A stretch of 64,000 bases of DNA from Amycolatopsis sp. (GTDB taxonomy: Bacteria > Actinomycetota > Actinomycetes > Mycobacteriales > Pseudonocardiaceae). Location of the stretch: assembly GCF_025464955.1 (NCBI RefSeq), contig NZ_JAODNM010000092.1, forward strand, positions 1-64,000, written 5' to 3'. The position numbers and the translations under genes were made by a program. Under the pieces are notes generated by a model. It searched no databases. It was not told where the DNA came from and saw only the letters and a program-made list of their open reading frames with translations. Shown here in pieces: positions 48,688 to 56,469 of the stretch. The stretch's first letter is position 1. The number at the start of each line of letters is the position of its first letter.

Positions 48688-49527
48688 GTGCGTTTCGCCT
48701 TCAAAACCGCCAACCAGAACTCCAGCTGGGAGAACATCCTCGCCGTCTGGAAGGAAGCCGACCAGATCGAGCTGTTCGAATCCGGCTGGAACTTTGACCA
48801 CTTCTATCCCATCTACAGCGATTCGACCGGTCCGTGCCTCGAAGGCTGGTCGATGCTGGCCGCGCTGGCGCAGGCGACCACCAGGCTGCGGCTGGGCACC
48901 CTGGTGACGGGGATCCACTACCGCCACCCGGCGGTACTGGCCAACATGGCTTCGACCATCGACATCATCTCCGGCGGCCGGCTCGAACTCGGGATCGGCG
49001 CGGGCTGGAACGAGGAAGAGTCCGGTGCCTACGGCTTGGAACTGGGCACTCCCGGCGAGCGCAGCGACCGTTTCGAAGAAGCCTGCCAGGTGCTGATCAG
49101 CCTGCTGTCGAACGAAACCACGGATTTCGACGGCAAGTACTACCAACTCAGCGGCGCGCGCAACGAGCCGAAGGGGCCGCAGCAGCCGCACCCGCCGATC
49201 TGCATCGGCGGCAGCGGTGAGAAGCGCACGCTGCGCACGACCGCCCGCTACGCCCAGCACTGGAATTTCGTCGGCGGGACGCCCGAGGAGTTCGCGCGCA
49301 AGCGAGACGTCCTTTACGCGCATTGTGAGGATGTCGGCCGCGACCGGAAGGAAATCACCCTTTCGAGCCACGTCCGGCTGCACCCGGGTCAGGACGTGGC
49401 AGAGGTCGCCGAACAGGCCGCTGCCCTCGGCGAAGTGGGGCTGGACCTGGCGATCATCGTGCTGACGCCGCCGCACACCGCTGCCGTCCTCGCCCCGCTG
49501 GCCGAAGCCCTCGCCCCACTCAGCTGA
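48688..49527 (+). CDS. LLM-class F420-dependent oxidoreductase
   Basis: A 279-residue luciferase-like TIM-barrel oxidoreductase. NILAVWKEADQIELFESGWNFDH, TTRLRLGTLVTGIHYRHPAVLA, GGRLELGIGAGWNEEESGAYG and PPICIGGSGEKRTLR are typical of F420-dependent actinobacterial members. It transfers hydride between F420 and an unknown substrate. GAGGAG precedes the GTG at 48688. Its end overlaps the convergent MDMPI gene by eight bases. Confidence 0.9.
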   Translation: MRFAFKTANQNSSWENILAVWKEADQIELFESGWNFDHFYPIYSDSTGPCLEGWSMLAALAQATTRLRLGTLVTGIHYRHPAVLANMASTIDIISGGRLELGIGAGWNEEESGAYGLELGTPGERSDRFEEACQVLISLLSNETTDFDGKYYQLSGARNEPKGPQQPHPPICIGGSGEKRTLRTTARYAQHWNFVGGTPEEFARKRDVLYAHCEDVGRDRKEITLSSHVRLHPGQDVAEVAEQAAALGEVGLDLAIIVLTPPHTAAVLAPLAEALAPLS

Positions 49528-50137
49528 ACCGCGACTGGGCGTCGCCGTGCAGCCGTCCGGGCGGCAGCTTCCGGCCGCTGAGCACCAGGGCGAGATCCTG
49601 GGCCGCGCCGGTCAGCGGGGCTCCGGAGCCGAATGTCCACTCGACGTCGTCGGCGCGGAGTTCGATGCCGCTCAGATCCGTCCCGAAGTGCTTGAGTCCC
49701 TGGGATGTCGTGAGGCCGGACAGGACGACGCGCAGCCGGTCTTCGGGGACACGCCGGTCGAGGCCGAGTGCGACGGTGATGTCCAGACCGTGGATGACGT
49801 CGTGGGTCAGCGCGCCTTCGAAACCGCCACCGGGCGGCTTCCAGGGGTGGTTTTCGTTGGCACTGAGCGTGTCGGCGAGCTCGGCCGCTGTTTGGGACGC
49901 AGCGTCGCGCCGGGCGCAGCGGTCGGACATCCGGGTGAAGTTGCCGCGCGCCTTGGCCAGTTCGAACAGGAAGCGAGGCATCGAGTACCGGAACGGCATC
50001 GTCATATGCGCCACGACTTCCCGCACCCGCCAGCCTTCGCACAAGCTCGGCGCGTCCCAACTCCGTGAAGGGAGGGCGCCGAGTATTTCGGCCAGATCGC
50101 GGCGTTCTCCGGCGATCTGCTGCTGGATGTCGGTCAT
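49520..50137 (-). CDS. Maleylpyruvate isomerase family (mycothiol-dependent/DinB-like) protein
   Basis: A 205-residue protein with the MDMPI N-terminal four-helix domain: LCEGWRVREVVAHMTMPF with its conserved His, NENHPWKPPGG, and THDVIHGLDITVALG, whose two histidines complete the metal site. The C-terminal part is the small alpha-beta domain. Members use mycothiol as thiol cofactor, but most have unknown substrates. It is the intact counterpart of the decayed gene at 34318-34969. It follows the YCII gene on the same strand after one base, so the two may be cotranscribed. Confidence 0.82.
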   Translation of the reverse strand: MTDIQQQIAGERRDLAEILGALPSRSWDAPSLCEGWRVREVVAHMTMPFRYSMPRFLFELAKARGNFTRMSDRCARRDAASQTAAELADTLSANENHPWKPPGGGFEGALTHDVIHGLDITVALGLDRRVPEDRLRVVLSGLTTSQGLKHFGTDLSGIELRADDVEWTFGSGAPLTGAAQDLALVLSGRKLPPGRLHGDAQSRFS

Positions 50138-50138
50138 C

Positions 50139-50474
50139 TCAGTGCTCGGCGGGGAAAGTCAGCATCGGCCGGATTTCGATGGTGCCGTAGCTCGCGGCGG
50201 GGTGTTTCGCCGCGATCTCGATGGCTTCGTCCAGGTCCTCGCACTCGATCAGGCAGATCCCGCCGATCTGCTCCTTCGTCTCGGAGAACGGGCCGTCGGA
50301 CAGCAGAACCTCGCCGGAGCGCACGCGGACGGTGGTGGCCTCGGCCGGCGGCCGCAGTCCGGCCCCGCCGCGCATCACGCCGCGACGCTCCATCTCCACG
50401 TCCCAGCCGCCGCAGCCGTCCTCGGCGTGGGCCGCGGCAGATTCGTCCCCGCAGATCAACAACGCGTAGTTCAC
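50139..50474 (-). CDS. YCII-related (DGPF-type) protein
   Basis: A 111-residue YCII/DGPF protein beginning MNYALLICGDESAA, with LLSDGPFSETKEQIGG in the middle and a C-terminal IEIRPMLTFP strand. It resembles the paralogue at 4919-5290 but is not coupled to a cysteine protein. It is coupled instead to the MDMPI-like gene one base downstream. No sigma factor is adjacent. Function unknown. Confidence 0.85.
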   Translation of the reverse strand: MNYALLICGDESAAAHAEDGCGGWDVEMERRGVMRGGAGLRPPAEATTVRVRSGEVLLSDGPFSETKEQIGGICLIECEDLDEAIEIAAKHPAASYGTIEIRPMLTFPAEH

Positions 50475-50586
50475 AACGCCTCCTCAGTGGTCCTGAACTG
50501 GAGCCAGTCACCACTACGACGAAGCAGAACACGCCGGACGGACACCCGCCGATCGAAATCTCCACTCGGCTAAAGTGTTGATCAGC

Positions 50587-50650
50587 GGTGGTGGGGCTCG
50601 CCGCTCCGGGCTTCGGAGAACCGCGGTGCACACCGCCAACAGTCCCTACT
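50587..50650 (+). ncRNA. Fluoride riboswitch (crcB motif)
   Basis: The crcB RNA pattern is visible. GGTG at 50587 pairs with CGCC at 50599-50602. An extra hairpin follows (CTCCGGGCTTCGGAG), then AACCGC with a GGTGCACACC stem, then the 3' strand AGTCCCTAC. GGGGCT (50593-50598) and AGTCCC (50641-50646) are fully complementary with one G-U, giving the diagnostic pseudoknot. It lies directly upstream of the two fluC genes. It should switch them on when fluoride binds. Confidence 0.82.
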
Positions 50651-50690
50651 CGAGTCCCGGCGACCACGTCGGGTTCAGTAGGAGGCCTGT

Positions 50691-51158
50691 GTGACGCACC
50701 AGTCCGAACCCATCGATTCCGACGTCGACCTGCGGATTCCTGCCCAACGCCAAGAGCACGGCGCAGTACTCGTCGTCATCGCCATCGGGGGCGGGCTGGG
50801 CGCATTGGCCCGGTACGGGCTGGCCCAGGCCCTCCCCACCCGGCCCGGGCTGTTCCCGTGGGGCACGTTCGTCACCAACGTCCTCGGCTGCTTCCTCATC
50901 GGCGTACTGATGGTGCTGATCGCCGAGGTGTGGTCCGCGCATCCGCTCGCCCGCCCGTTCTTCGGCGTCGGCATCCTCGGCGGGTTCACCACCTTCTCGA
51001 CGTACGCGGTGGAAACCCGCGGCTTGCTCCAACCGGGCACGGTCGGCCTGGCGTTCGTCTACCTGGCCGGGACGTTGATCTGCGCGATGCTCGCGGTACT
51101 CGCCGGGGTCTGGCTCACCCGGACGGCCACGCGGTCACGGCTGGAGGCGCGGGCGTGA
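50691..51158 (+). CDS. fluC: Fluoride channel FluC/CrcB, first subunit
   Basis: A 155-residue four-helix fluoride exporter. GGGLGALARYGLAQAL, FPWGTFVTNVLGCFLIGVL and the GGFTTFSTYAVETR region, with the conserved Phe-box and Thr/Ser polar track, are FluC signatures. An N-terminal polar extension of about 22 residues precedes the first helix. The GTG at 50691 has AGGAGG upstream and is preceded by the fluoride riboswitch. It is coupled by GTGA to a second fluC; in this lineage the two probably form a heterodimeric dual-topology pair. Confidence 0.92.
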   Translation: MTHQSEPIDSDVDLRIPAQRQEHGAVLVVIAIGGGLGALARYGLAQALPTRPGLFPWGTFVTNVLGCFLIGVLMVLIAEVWSAHPLARPFFGVGILGGFTTFSTYAVETRGLLQPGTVGLAFVYLAGTLICAMLAVLAGVWLTRTATRSRLEARA

Positions 51159-51523
51159 CGATCGCGCTGATCTTCGTCGGCGCCATGGTCGGCGCTCCGC
51201 TCCGCTACCTGACCGACCGCTTCATCCAGCGACAGCACGAATCGCTGTTCCCCTGGGGCACGCTCACGGTCAACCTGGTCGGCTGCCTGATCCTCGGCGG
51301 CCTCAGCGGCGCCGGGCTAGCGCTCCCCACCAGTCTGCTCGCGTTGCTGGGCACCGGTTTCTGCGGCGCGCTGACGACGTACAGCACGTTCAGCTTCGAA
51401 ACGCTCCGGTTGGTCGAGAGCAAGGCCTACTTCTACGCCGCGATGAACGTCGTCGTCAGCGTGATCGCCGGCCTGGGGGCCGCACTCATCGGCTACACCG
51501 TCCTCCACGCCTTGGTGAGCTAA
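51155..51523 (+). CDS. fluC2: Fluoride channel FluC/CrcB, second subunit
   Basis: A 122-residue FluC homologue with VGAPLRYLTDRFIQRQH, FPWGTLTVNLVGCLILGGL and CGALTTYSTFSFETLRLVE. It is the inverted-topology partner of the preceding protein; the two polar loops differ in charge, as expected for a heterodimer. The GTG overlaps the upstream TGA. It is the last gene under the fluoride riboswitch. Confidence 0.92.
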   Translation: MTIALIFVGAMVGAPLRYLTDRFIQRQHESLFPWGTLTVNLVGCLILGGLSGAGLALPTSLLALLGTGFCGALTTYSTFSFETLRLVESKAYFYAAMNVVVSVIAGLGAALIGYTVLHALVS

Positions 51524-51525
51524 GC

Positions 51526-51582
51526 CGATATATCGCCGTAATCACGCGTAGGGTTGCCACGAGACTCGTCGCGATATATTGT
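51526..51582. promoter_or_regulatory. Repeated CGATATAT elements upstream of padR
   Basis: CGATATATCG at 51526-51535 is a perfect palindrome, and CGATATATTG at 51572-51581 is a near copy 46 bases on. Such ATAT-rich palindromes upstream of PadR genes are typical autoregulatory operators. The second lies about 37 bases before the ATG. Confidence 0.6.
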
Positions 51583-51617
51583 CAACGTGTTGCGTAACTG
51601 CGCGAAGGGATGGGGTC

Positions 51618-52391
51618 ATGAACATTCACGGCAGGTCGGACATCGGTGCGGGCTGGGGCAGCGCGGACGAAACCTCGGGGCCGCTCGGCGGTTTCCCCGG
51701 TGCTGGGCCGCAGGGCTGGGGCGAATTCGGGGGCTTCCCGACCGCGAGTGCGGCCGGTGGTCCGCCGGGAGCGCCGCCCGGGGGTTGGCCGCCTCCGCCA
51801 CCGCCACCACCACCACCGGGAGGGTTTCCTCCGCCCGGAGGCTTCCCGCCAGGGTTCCCGCCGCCCGGGTTCCCCCCTCCGGGTTTCGGGCCAGGGGGGT
51901 TCGGGCCAGGGGGGTTCGGCGGCGGGCGGGGTCGGCGCGGCAAGAACGTGCGGCGGGGTGACGTCCGCACGGCGATTCTGGTGCTGCTCGCCGAACAGCC
52001 TCTTCACGGCTACCAGGTCATCCAGCAGATCGAGGCGCACAGCGGGGGCGTGTGGCGACCCAGCCCCGGTTCGGTCTATCCCACCCTGCAGCAGTTGGAG
52101 GACGAAGGAATGGTCAGCGCTTCAGAGGTCGAAGGCCGCAAGGTCTACGACCTCACCGCCGGCGGAAAGGACCTCGTCGAGGCCAAGGCCGACGAGTTCG
52201 CGGACATCTGGAACTCGGTCACCCGCGACGTCGACGACGGGCTGATGGAGGTCAACGGCCTCGTCGGGCAGGTCGCGACGGCAGCCGCGCAGGTCACGCA
52301 GATCGGCTCGGACACCCAGCTCGCCGCCGCGGTGAAGATCCTGGCGGACACCCGCCGTCGGCTCTACCAAATCCTCGCCGAAGGGGAGTAG
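51618..52391 (+). CDS. PadR-family regulator with Gly/Pro-rich N-terminal extension
   Basis: A 257-residue regulator. The first 115 or so residues are low-complexity Gly/Pro (PPGGWPPPPPPPPPPGGFPPPG, FGPGGFGPGGFGGGRG). The PadR winged helix then starts at RTAILVLLAEQPLHGYQVIQQIE and continues GGVWRPSPGSVYPTLQQLEDEG. A C-terminal dimerisation helix ends the protein. The ATG at 51618 was chosen as the start nearest the conserved part with an upstream GGGATGGGG. It probably represses itself through the ATAT palindromes. Confidence 0.85.
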   Translation: MNIHGRSDIGAGWGSADETSGPLGGFPGAGPQGWGEFGGFPTASAAGGPPGAPPGGWPPPPPPPPPPGGFPPPGGFPPGFPPPGFPPPGFGPGGFGPGGFGGGRGRRGKNVRRGDVRTAILVLLAEQPLHGYQVIQQIEAHSGGVWRPSPGSVYPTLQQLEDEGMVSASEVEGRKVYDLTAGGKDLVEAKADEFADIWNSVTRDVDDGLMEVNGLVGQVATAAAQVTQIGSDTQLAAAVKILADTRRRLYQILAEGE

Positions 52392-52401
52392 CCCAACCAG
52401 A

Positions 52402-52440
52402 ACGCGGGAGCGGCCTTCGTAGCGAAGGCAGCTCCCGCGT
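52402..52440 (+). terminator. Terminator after padR
   Basis: ACGCGGGAGC at 52402-52411 pairs with GCTCCCGCGT at 52431-52440, and an inner GCCTTCG/CGAAGGC stem extends it. It starts ten bases past the padR stop. Confidence 0.8.
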
Positions 52441-52520
52441 CGCTCTGGAGGAAACCGCACGGCGCCGAGCGCGCGTTGCTATCGTCTTCGTGACGGGTAA
52501 GCGACTACGGGGGGAACCGG

Positions 52521-53702
52521 GTGGGACTGTTCGACAAGCTCCGCGGCGAGCTGATCGACATCATCGAGTGGACCGACGACAGCCGTGACACGATCGTGTG
52601 GCGGTTCCCGCGCTACGAGAACGAGATCAAGATGGGCGCGCGGCTCACCGTGCGCGAGTCGCAGGTCGCGGTCTTCGTGAACGAGGGCCAGGTCGTCGAC
52701 GCCTTCGTGCCCGGTATGTACACCCTCGACACGCAGAACATGCCGCTGCTGTCGACGATCAAGGGCTGGAAGTACGGGTTCCAGTCGCCGTTCAAGGCCG
52801 AGGTCTACTTCGTCAACACCCGGCAGTTCACGGATATGAAGTGGGGTACGCAGAACCCCGTCATCGTCCGCGACCCCGAGTTCGGCGCGGTGCGGTTGCG
52901 GGCCTTCGGTGCCTTCTCGGTTCGGGTGGTCAACGCGCCCAGCCTGCTGCGCGAGCTCGCGGGCACCGACCCGCAGTTCCGGACCGAAGAGGTCGAGGAG
53001 TACTTGCGGCAGATCATCGTCGGCAGGCTCGGCACCGCGCTGGCTACCTCCGGGGTGCCGATGCTCGATCTGGCCACGCAGCAGGGCCAGATCGGCGACA
53101 AGCTCGGCACGGCGCTCACCTTGGAGCTGTCGTCCGTCGGTATCGAGATCCCGAAGTTCGTCATCGAGAACATCTCGCTGCCGCCCGAGGTCGAGGCGGC
53201 GCTCGACAAGCGCACCCAGATGGGCATCGTCGGGGACCTCAACCAGTACACGCAGTTCCAGAGCGCGAACGCCATCGAAGCCGCGGCCAACAACCAGGGC
53301 GGCGCCGGTGAGGGCCTGGGCGTCGGCCTCGGCATGGCGCTCGGGCAGCGTGCCGCGGGTCAGTACCAGCAGCCGCAGCAGCAATATCAGCAGCCGCAGC
53401 AGTACCAGCAACCCCAGCAGCAACAGCCCCAGCAGTACGCCCAGCCCCAGCCTCAACAACAGCAGGCACCGGCCGGGCCACCGCCGTTGCCGGTAGCCGA
53501 GCAGTGGTTCCTCGGCGTCGGCGGGCAGCAGGCCGGTCCGTACGACCACGCGGCGCTCGCGCAGCAGGTGTCCAGCGGCGCCCTCACGCGGGAAACGCTG
53601 GTCTGGCGTGCCGGGATGGCGCAGTGGGTGGCCGCGAGTCAGGTGCCGGAGCTGGCATCGGTCTTCGGCAGCACGCCGCCGCCGCTTCCTCCCCAGGGCT
53701 GA
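52521..53702 (+). CDS. SPFH-domain protein with Gln-rich linker and C-terminal GYF_2-like domain
   Basis: A 393-residue protein. Residues 30-240 form an SPFH/band-7-like domain of the type sometimes annotated virion-core-like (TVRESQVAVFVNEGQVVDAF, YTLDTQNMPLL, VIRDPEFGAVRLRAFGAFS). A Gln/Pro-rich linker follows at about 275-325. The C-terminal GYF_2-like module spans about 332-385 (QWFLGVGGQQAGPYDHAALAQ, ALTRETLVWRAGMAQW). The SPFH part probably oligomerises at the membrane. It precedes a zinc-ribbon membrane protein by five bases. Start GTG 52521. No membrane helix is evident. Confidence 0.85.
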   Translation: MGLFDKLRGELIDIIEWTDDSRDTIVWRFPRYENEIKMGARLTVRESQVAVFVNEGQVVDAFVPGMYTLDTQNMPLLSTIKGWKYGFQSPFKAEVYFVNTRQFTDMKWGTQNPVIVRDPEFGAVRLRAFGAFSVRVVNAPSLLRELAGTDPQFRTEEVEEYLRQIIVGRLGTALATSGVPMLDLATQQGQIGDKLGTALTLELSSVGIEIPKFVIENISLPPEVEAALDKRTQMGIVGDLNQYTQFQSANAIEAAANNQGGAGEGLGVGLGMALGQRAAGQYQQPQQQYQQPQQYQQPQQQQPQQYAQPQPQQQQAPAGPPPLPVAEQWFLGVGGQQAGPYDHAALAQQVSSGALTRETLVWRAGMAQWVAASQVPELASVFGSTPPPLPPQG

Positions 53703-53707
53703 GCCCG

Positions 53708-54856
53708 ATGACCGATCCCCACGCGCCCCAGACGGAGGCGCACACTTATCCCTGCGGTGGCTGTGGCGCCCGCGTCCAGTTCGCGCCGGGTACCAACGTG
53801 CTGCGCTGCCCGTACTGCGGTTTCCAGCAGCAGATCGCCGTCAGTGAACGGCAGATCCGCGAGATCCCGTTCGCGGAGCTGGCGACGTTGGCACGCAAGC
53901 CCGTCGGCAGCATCGGCACGTACGAGTACGTCTGCCAGCGGTGTGCCGCGCACACGCGGTCGAACGAGACGGCGAGCCCGTGTCAGTTCTGCGGTTCCCC
54001 GCTGGTGCTCGATTCCCGTGCCACCGGCCAGATCGTGCCCGAAGGCGTGCTGCCGTTCTCGCTCGACCGGAGCGCCATGCGAGCAGCGCTGGGCAAATGG
54101 ACGTCGTCGCGCTGGTTCGCGCCGACAGCGTTGAAGAAGGTCAAGGAAGCGGAGTCCACCAAGGGTACCTACGTTCCACATTGGACATACGACTCGCAGA
54201 CGGCGTCGTCGTACTCCGGTGCGCGCGGTGAGCACTACTACGTCACCGAGTCGTACACCGACAACAACGGGCAGCGGCGGACCCGTCAGGTCCAGCGCAC
54301 CCGCTGGTACCCGGTGCAGGGCTCGGTGTGGCGCGCCTTCGACGACGTCCTGGTGCCCGCCAGCGTCCTCGTGCCGGTGAAGAAGCTCGACGGACTCGCG
54401 CCGTGGCCGCTGCCGAACGCCGTGCCGTACCAGCCGCAGTACCTCGCCGGCTACCACGCACTTCGCTACGACGTCGAACCTGAACCGGGCTTCGAAGAAG
54501 CGAAGGCGCGGATGGCGCCGGTCATCGAGGCCGACTGCCGCCGCGACATCGGTGGTGACGAGCAGCGGGTGGAAGCGGTCAACACCAACCACGGCAACGT
54601 CACCTTCAAGCTGATGCTGCTGCCGGTGTGGATCGCCAGCTACCTGTACGGGGGCAAGACCTTCCAGATCCTGGTCAACGCGCTCACCGGCGAAGTCGAC
54701 GGCGAACGTCCGTACAGCAAGGCGAAGATCGCCATCGCGATCGCCATCGCGCTGGTGGTGGTGATCGGGATCGTCATCCTGATCGCGCACAGCAACCTCA
54801 CTGGCTCGACGAGCCATCCCAGCACCACCCACACCACCACCACCCACCACCGCTAA
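53708..54856 (+). CDS. Double zinc-ribbon membrane protein (TFIIB-type ZnR)
   Basis: A 382-residue protein with two N-terminal zinc ribbons: Cys16/19/34/37 (PCGGCG, CPYCG) and Cys76/79/92/95 (CQRCA, CQFCG). A middle domain follows (TYVPHWTYDS, LLPVWIASYLYGGKTFQILVNALTGEVDGERP). One transmembrane helix lies near 345-365 (IAIAIAIALVVVIGIVILIA), and a short His/Thr-rich tail ends the protein. It is commonly annotated as primosomal-protein-like only because of the ribbons. Paired with the SPFH gene five bases upstream, it probably works with it at the membrane. Confidence 0.85.
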   Translation: MTDPHAPQTEAHTYPCGGCGARVQFAPGTNVLRCPYCGFQQQIAVSERQIREIPFAELATLARKPVGSIGTYEYVCQRCAAHTRSNETASPCQFCGSPLVLDSRATGQIVPEGVLPFSLDRSAMRAALGKWTSSRWFAPTALKKVKEAESTKGTYVPHWTYDSQTASSYSGARGEHYYVTESYTDNNGQRRTRQVQRTRWYPVQGSVWRAFDDVLVPASVLVPVKKLDGLAPWPLPNAVPYQPQYLAGYHALRYDVEPEPGFEEAKARMAPVIEADCRRDIGGDEQRVEAVNTNHGNVTFKLMLLPVWIASYLYGGKTFQILVNALTGEVDGERPYSKAKIAIAIAIALVVVIGIVILIAHSNLTGSTSHPSTTHTTTTHHR

Positions 54857-54883
54857 CACGCGCGTAACCCGCGCCCGCAAGCA

Positions 54884-54949
54884 CCGCAACTCGCCGTCGA
54901 GTTGCGGTAATTGCGGACGCTAAGCACCGCAACTCGCCGTCGAGTTGCG
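54884..54949. repeat. Two direct copies of the CGCAACTCGCCGTCGAGTTGCG hairpin
   Basis: Hairpin units at 54884-54907 and 54928-54949 are direct copies, each with 9-bp arms and a CCGT loop. Both are preceded by GCAC, and 20 bases separate them. They lie between the zinc-ribbon gene and the convergent P450. Same family as the copies at 20601, 25767 and 34985. Confidence 0.85.
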
Positions 54950-54977
54950 ATCAGGCGGGGCGCTTGCCAGGCGACCG

Positions 54978-55048
54978 CAGGGCACTTTTGGACAAGGGTG
55001 CCCTGCTTGAGACTTCACTGAGGGCACAAAAGTACAAAGTGCCCTCAG
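54978..55048. terminator. Double hairpin downstream of the P450 gene
   Basis: CAGGGCAC (54978-54985) pairs with GTGCCCTG (54998-55005), and CTGAGGGCAC (55018-55027) pairs with GTGCCCTCAG (55039-55048). The second overlaps the P450 stop codon. Both share GGGCAC and loops rich in AAAAG/CTTTT. Their position between convergent genes suggests termination. Confidence 0.6.
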
Positions 55049-56268
55049 TAGGTGACGGGTAGGGAGGTCAGGCCGCGCAGGGCCATGTGGGGGCGCCGGG
55101 TCACCTCACCGGCGATCTTGAGCTTCGGGAAGCGCTTCGCCATGCTCTCCAGCAGCGTCGTCATCTCGAGCCTGGCCAGGGCGGCCCCGATGCAGAGGTG
55201 CAGGCCGTGCCCGAAGAACAGCCCGCGACCGTCGTCGCGGGTGATGTCGAGCCGGTCCGGATCTCCGAAGCGCGCGGGATCCCGGTTGGCCGCACCGCTC
55301 AGCACGAAGAGCATCGAGTTCGCCGGGATCGTGACCCCGCCGACTTCGATTTCCTCGACGGCGACCCGCTGGTTGGCCTGCGCGGAAGGGTCCCAGCGAA
55401 GGATTTCCTCGGTGGCGCCGGCTGCCAGCGACGGATTGCCGGCGAGCAGCTCGTACTGCTCCGGATTCGTCAGCAAGGCGTACAACCCGTTGCCCAGCGC
55501 GCCGGCCGTGGTCTCGTAACCGCCGCCGAACAGCACGATCAACGAGTAGAGGACGTCGTCGTCGCTCATCACCTCGGGATCGGCTTCGTGCTTGCCGATC
55601 AACGCGGACGTCAGGTCGTCCTGCGGCTCGGCCCGGCGCTGCTCGATCAGATCGACGAAGTACTTCTTGTACTCCACGGCCGCGTTGTCGCCGCGCTGGC
55701 GGTGTTCGTCGGAAACCTGCGCGTCCACCAGCCGGGTGAGCGCGTCGGTGAGGTCGCGGAACTTCTCGTGGTCGCGCTCCGGCACGCCGACGAGGTCGCC
55801 GATCACGGCCATGCCCAGCGGATACAGCACGACGTCGACGAAGTCGACCGGCTTCCCGCCCGCGCCGAGCTCGGCGAACCGGTCCAGCACGCGATCGGTC
55901 GCGCGCTGCACGGACGGCCGCATCGCCTCGACCCGGCGCATGGTGAAGTCGCGGGCGAGCAGACGGCGTTCGCGGGTGTGCTCGGGCGGGTTCTTCCAGG
56001 GCAGCAGCGAGGACAGGAACGTCGAGCCCGGCGAGTCCCGCCAGCCGGGAGTGTTGGCGTCCTTCCACTGCTCGTCGACGACCTTGACCCGCTGGGCGTC
56101 GGCGTACACCTGCTGGCAGTCCGCGAACCGGGTCAGTACCCAGGAATTCAGCGTGGGACTGTGGAAGACCGGGGCCAGCTCGCGCATCTTGGTGTAGGCG
56201 GGGTATGGGTCCCACACGCCCTCGGGGGCGAACAACGACATCAGGATCCGGTCGGCTTCGGCGGACAT
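55045..56268 (-). CDS. Cytochrome P450
   Basis: A 407-residue soluble bacterial P450. The heme ligand is Cys359 in FGHGLHLCIGAALAR, the ExxR pair is Glu288/Arg291 in EEILRW, and the I-helix oxygen-activating segment is GGGYETT near 249-254. The substrate is unknown; no ferredoxin or reductase gene is nearby. GAAGGG precedes the ATG at 56268. Upstream lies a decayed histidine kinase on the same strand, not an operon partner. Confidence 0.93.
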   Translation of the reverse strand: MSAEADRILMSLFAPEGVWDPYPAYTKMRELAPVFHSPTLNSWVLTRFADCQQVYADAQRVKVVDEQWKDANTPGWRDSPGSTFLSSLLPWKNPPEHTRERRLLARDFTMRRVEAMRPSVQRATDRVLDRFAELGAGGKPVDFVDVVLYPLGMAVIGDLVGVPERDHEKFRDLTDALTRLVDAQVSDEHRQRGDNAAVEYKKYFVDLIEQRRAEPQDDLTSALIGKHEADPEVMSDDDVLYSLIVLFGGGYETTAGALGNGLYALLTNPEQYELLAGNPSLAAGATEEILRWDPSAQANQRVAVEEIEVGGVTIPANSMLFVLSGAANRDPARFGDPDRLDITRDDGRGLFFGHGLHLCIGAALARLEMTTLLESMAKRFPKLKIAGEVTRRPHMALRGLTSLPVTY

Positions 56269-56469
56269 GGCTTCCCTTCGGAGTTCGGACCCAAACTCTC
56301 CCACGGACCGCGGACCGTTGGTACCACTGATTTGCGGTTCGCCAAGCCGCGGCCGGGGTGGCTGCAGCCATGAGGAAACCGTTGGGAAGCACCACGCTGA
56401 CCGGCGCGGCCGCGATGACCTGCGACAAGTACAGCGCGTAAGACCGGTCGCCGAAGACTGGGCACCGCT

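Noticed and set aside
53708..54856. Primosomal replication protein annotation for the zinc-ribbon protein.
   Set aside because: Only the zinc ribbons resemble PriA; no helicase motifs are present and a membrane helix is found instead.
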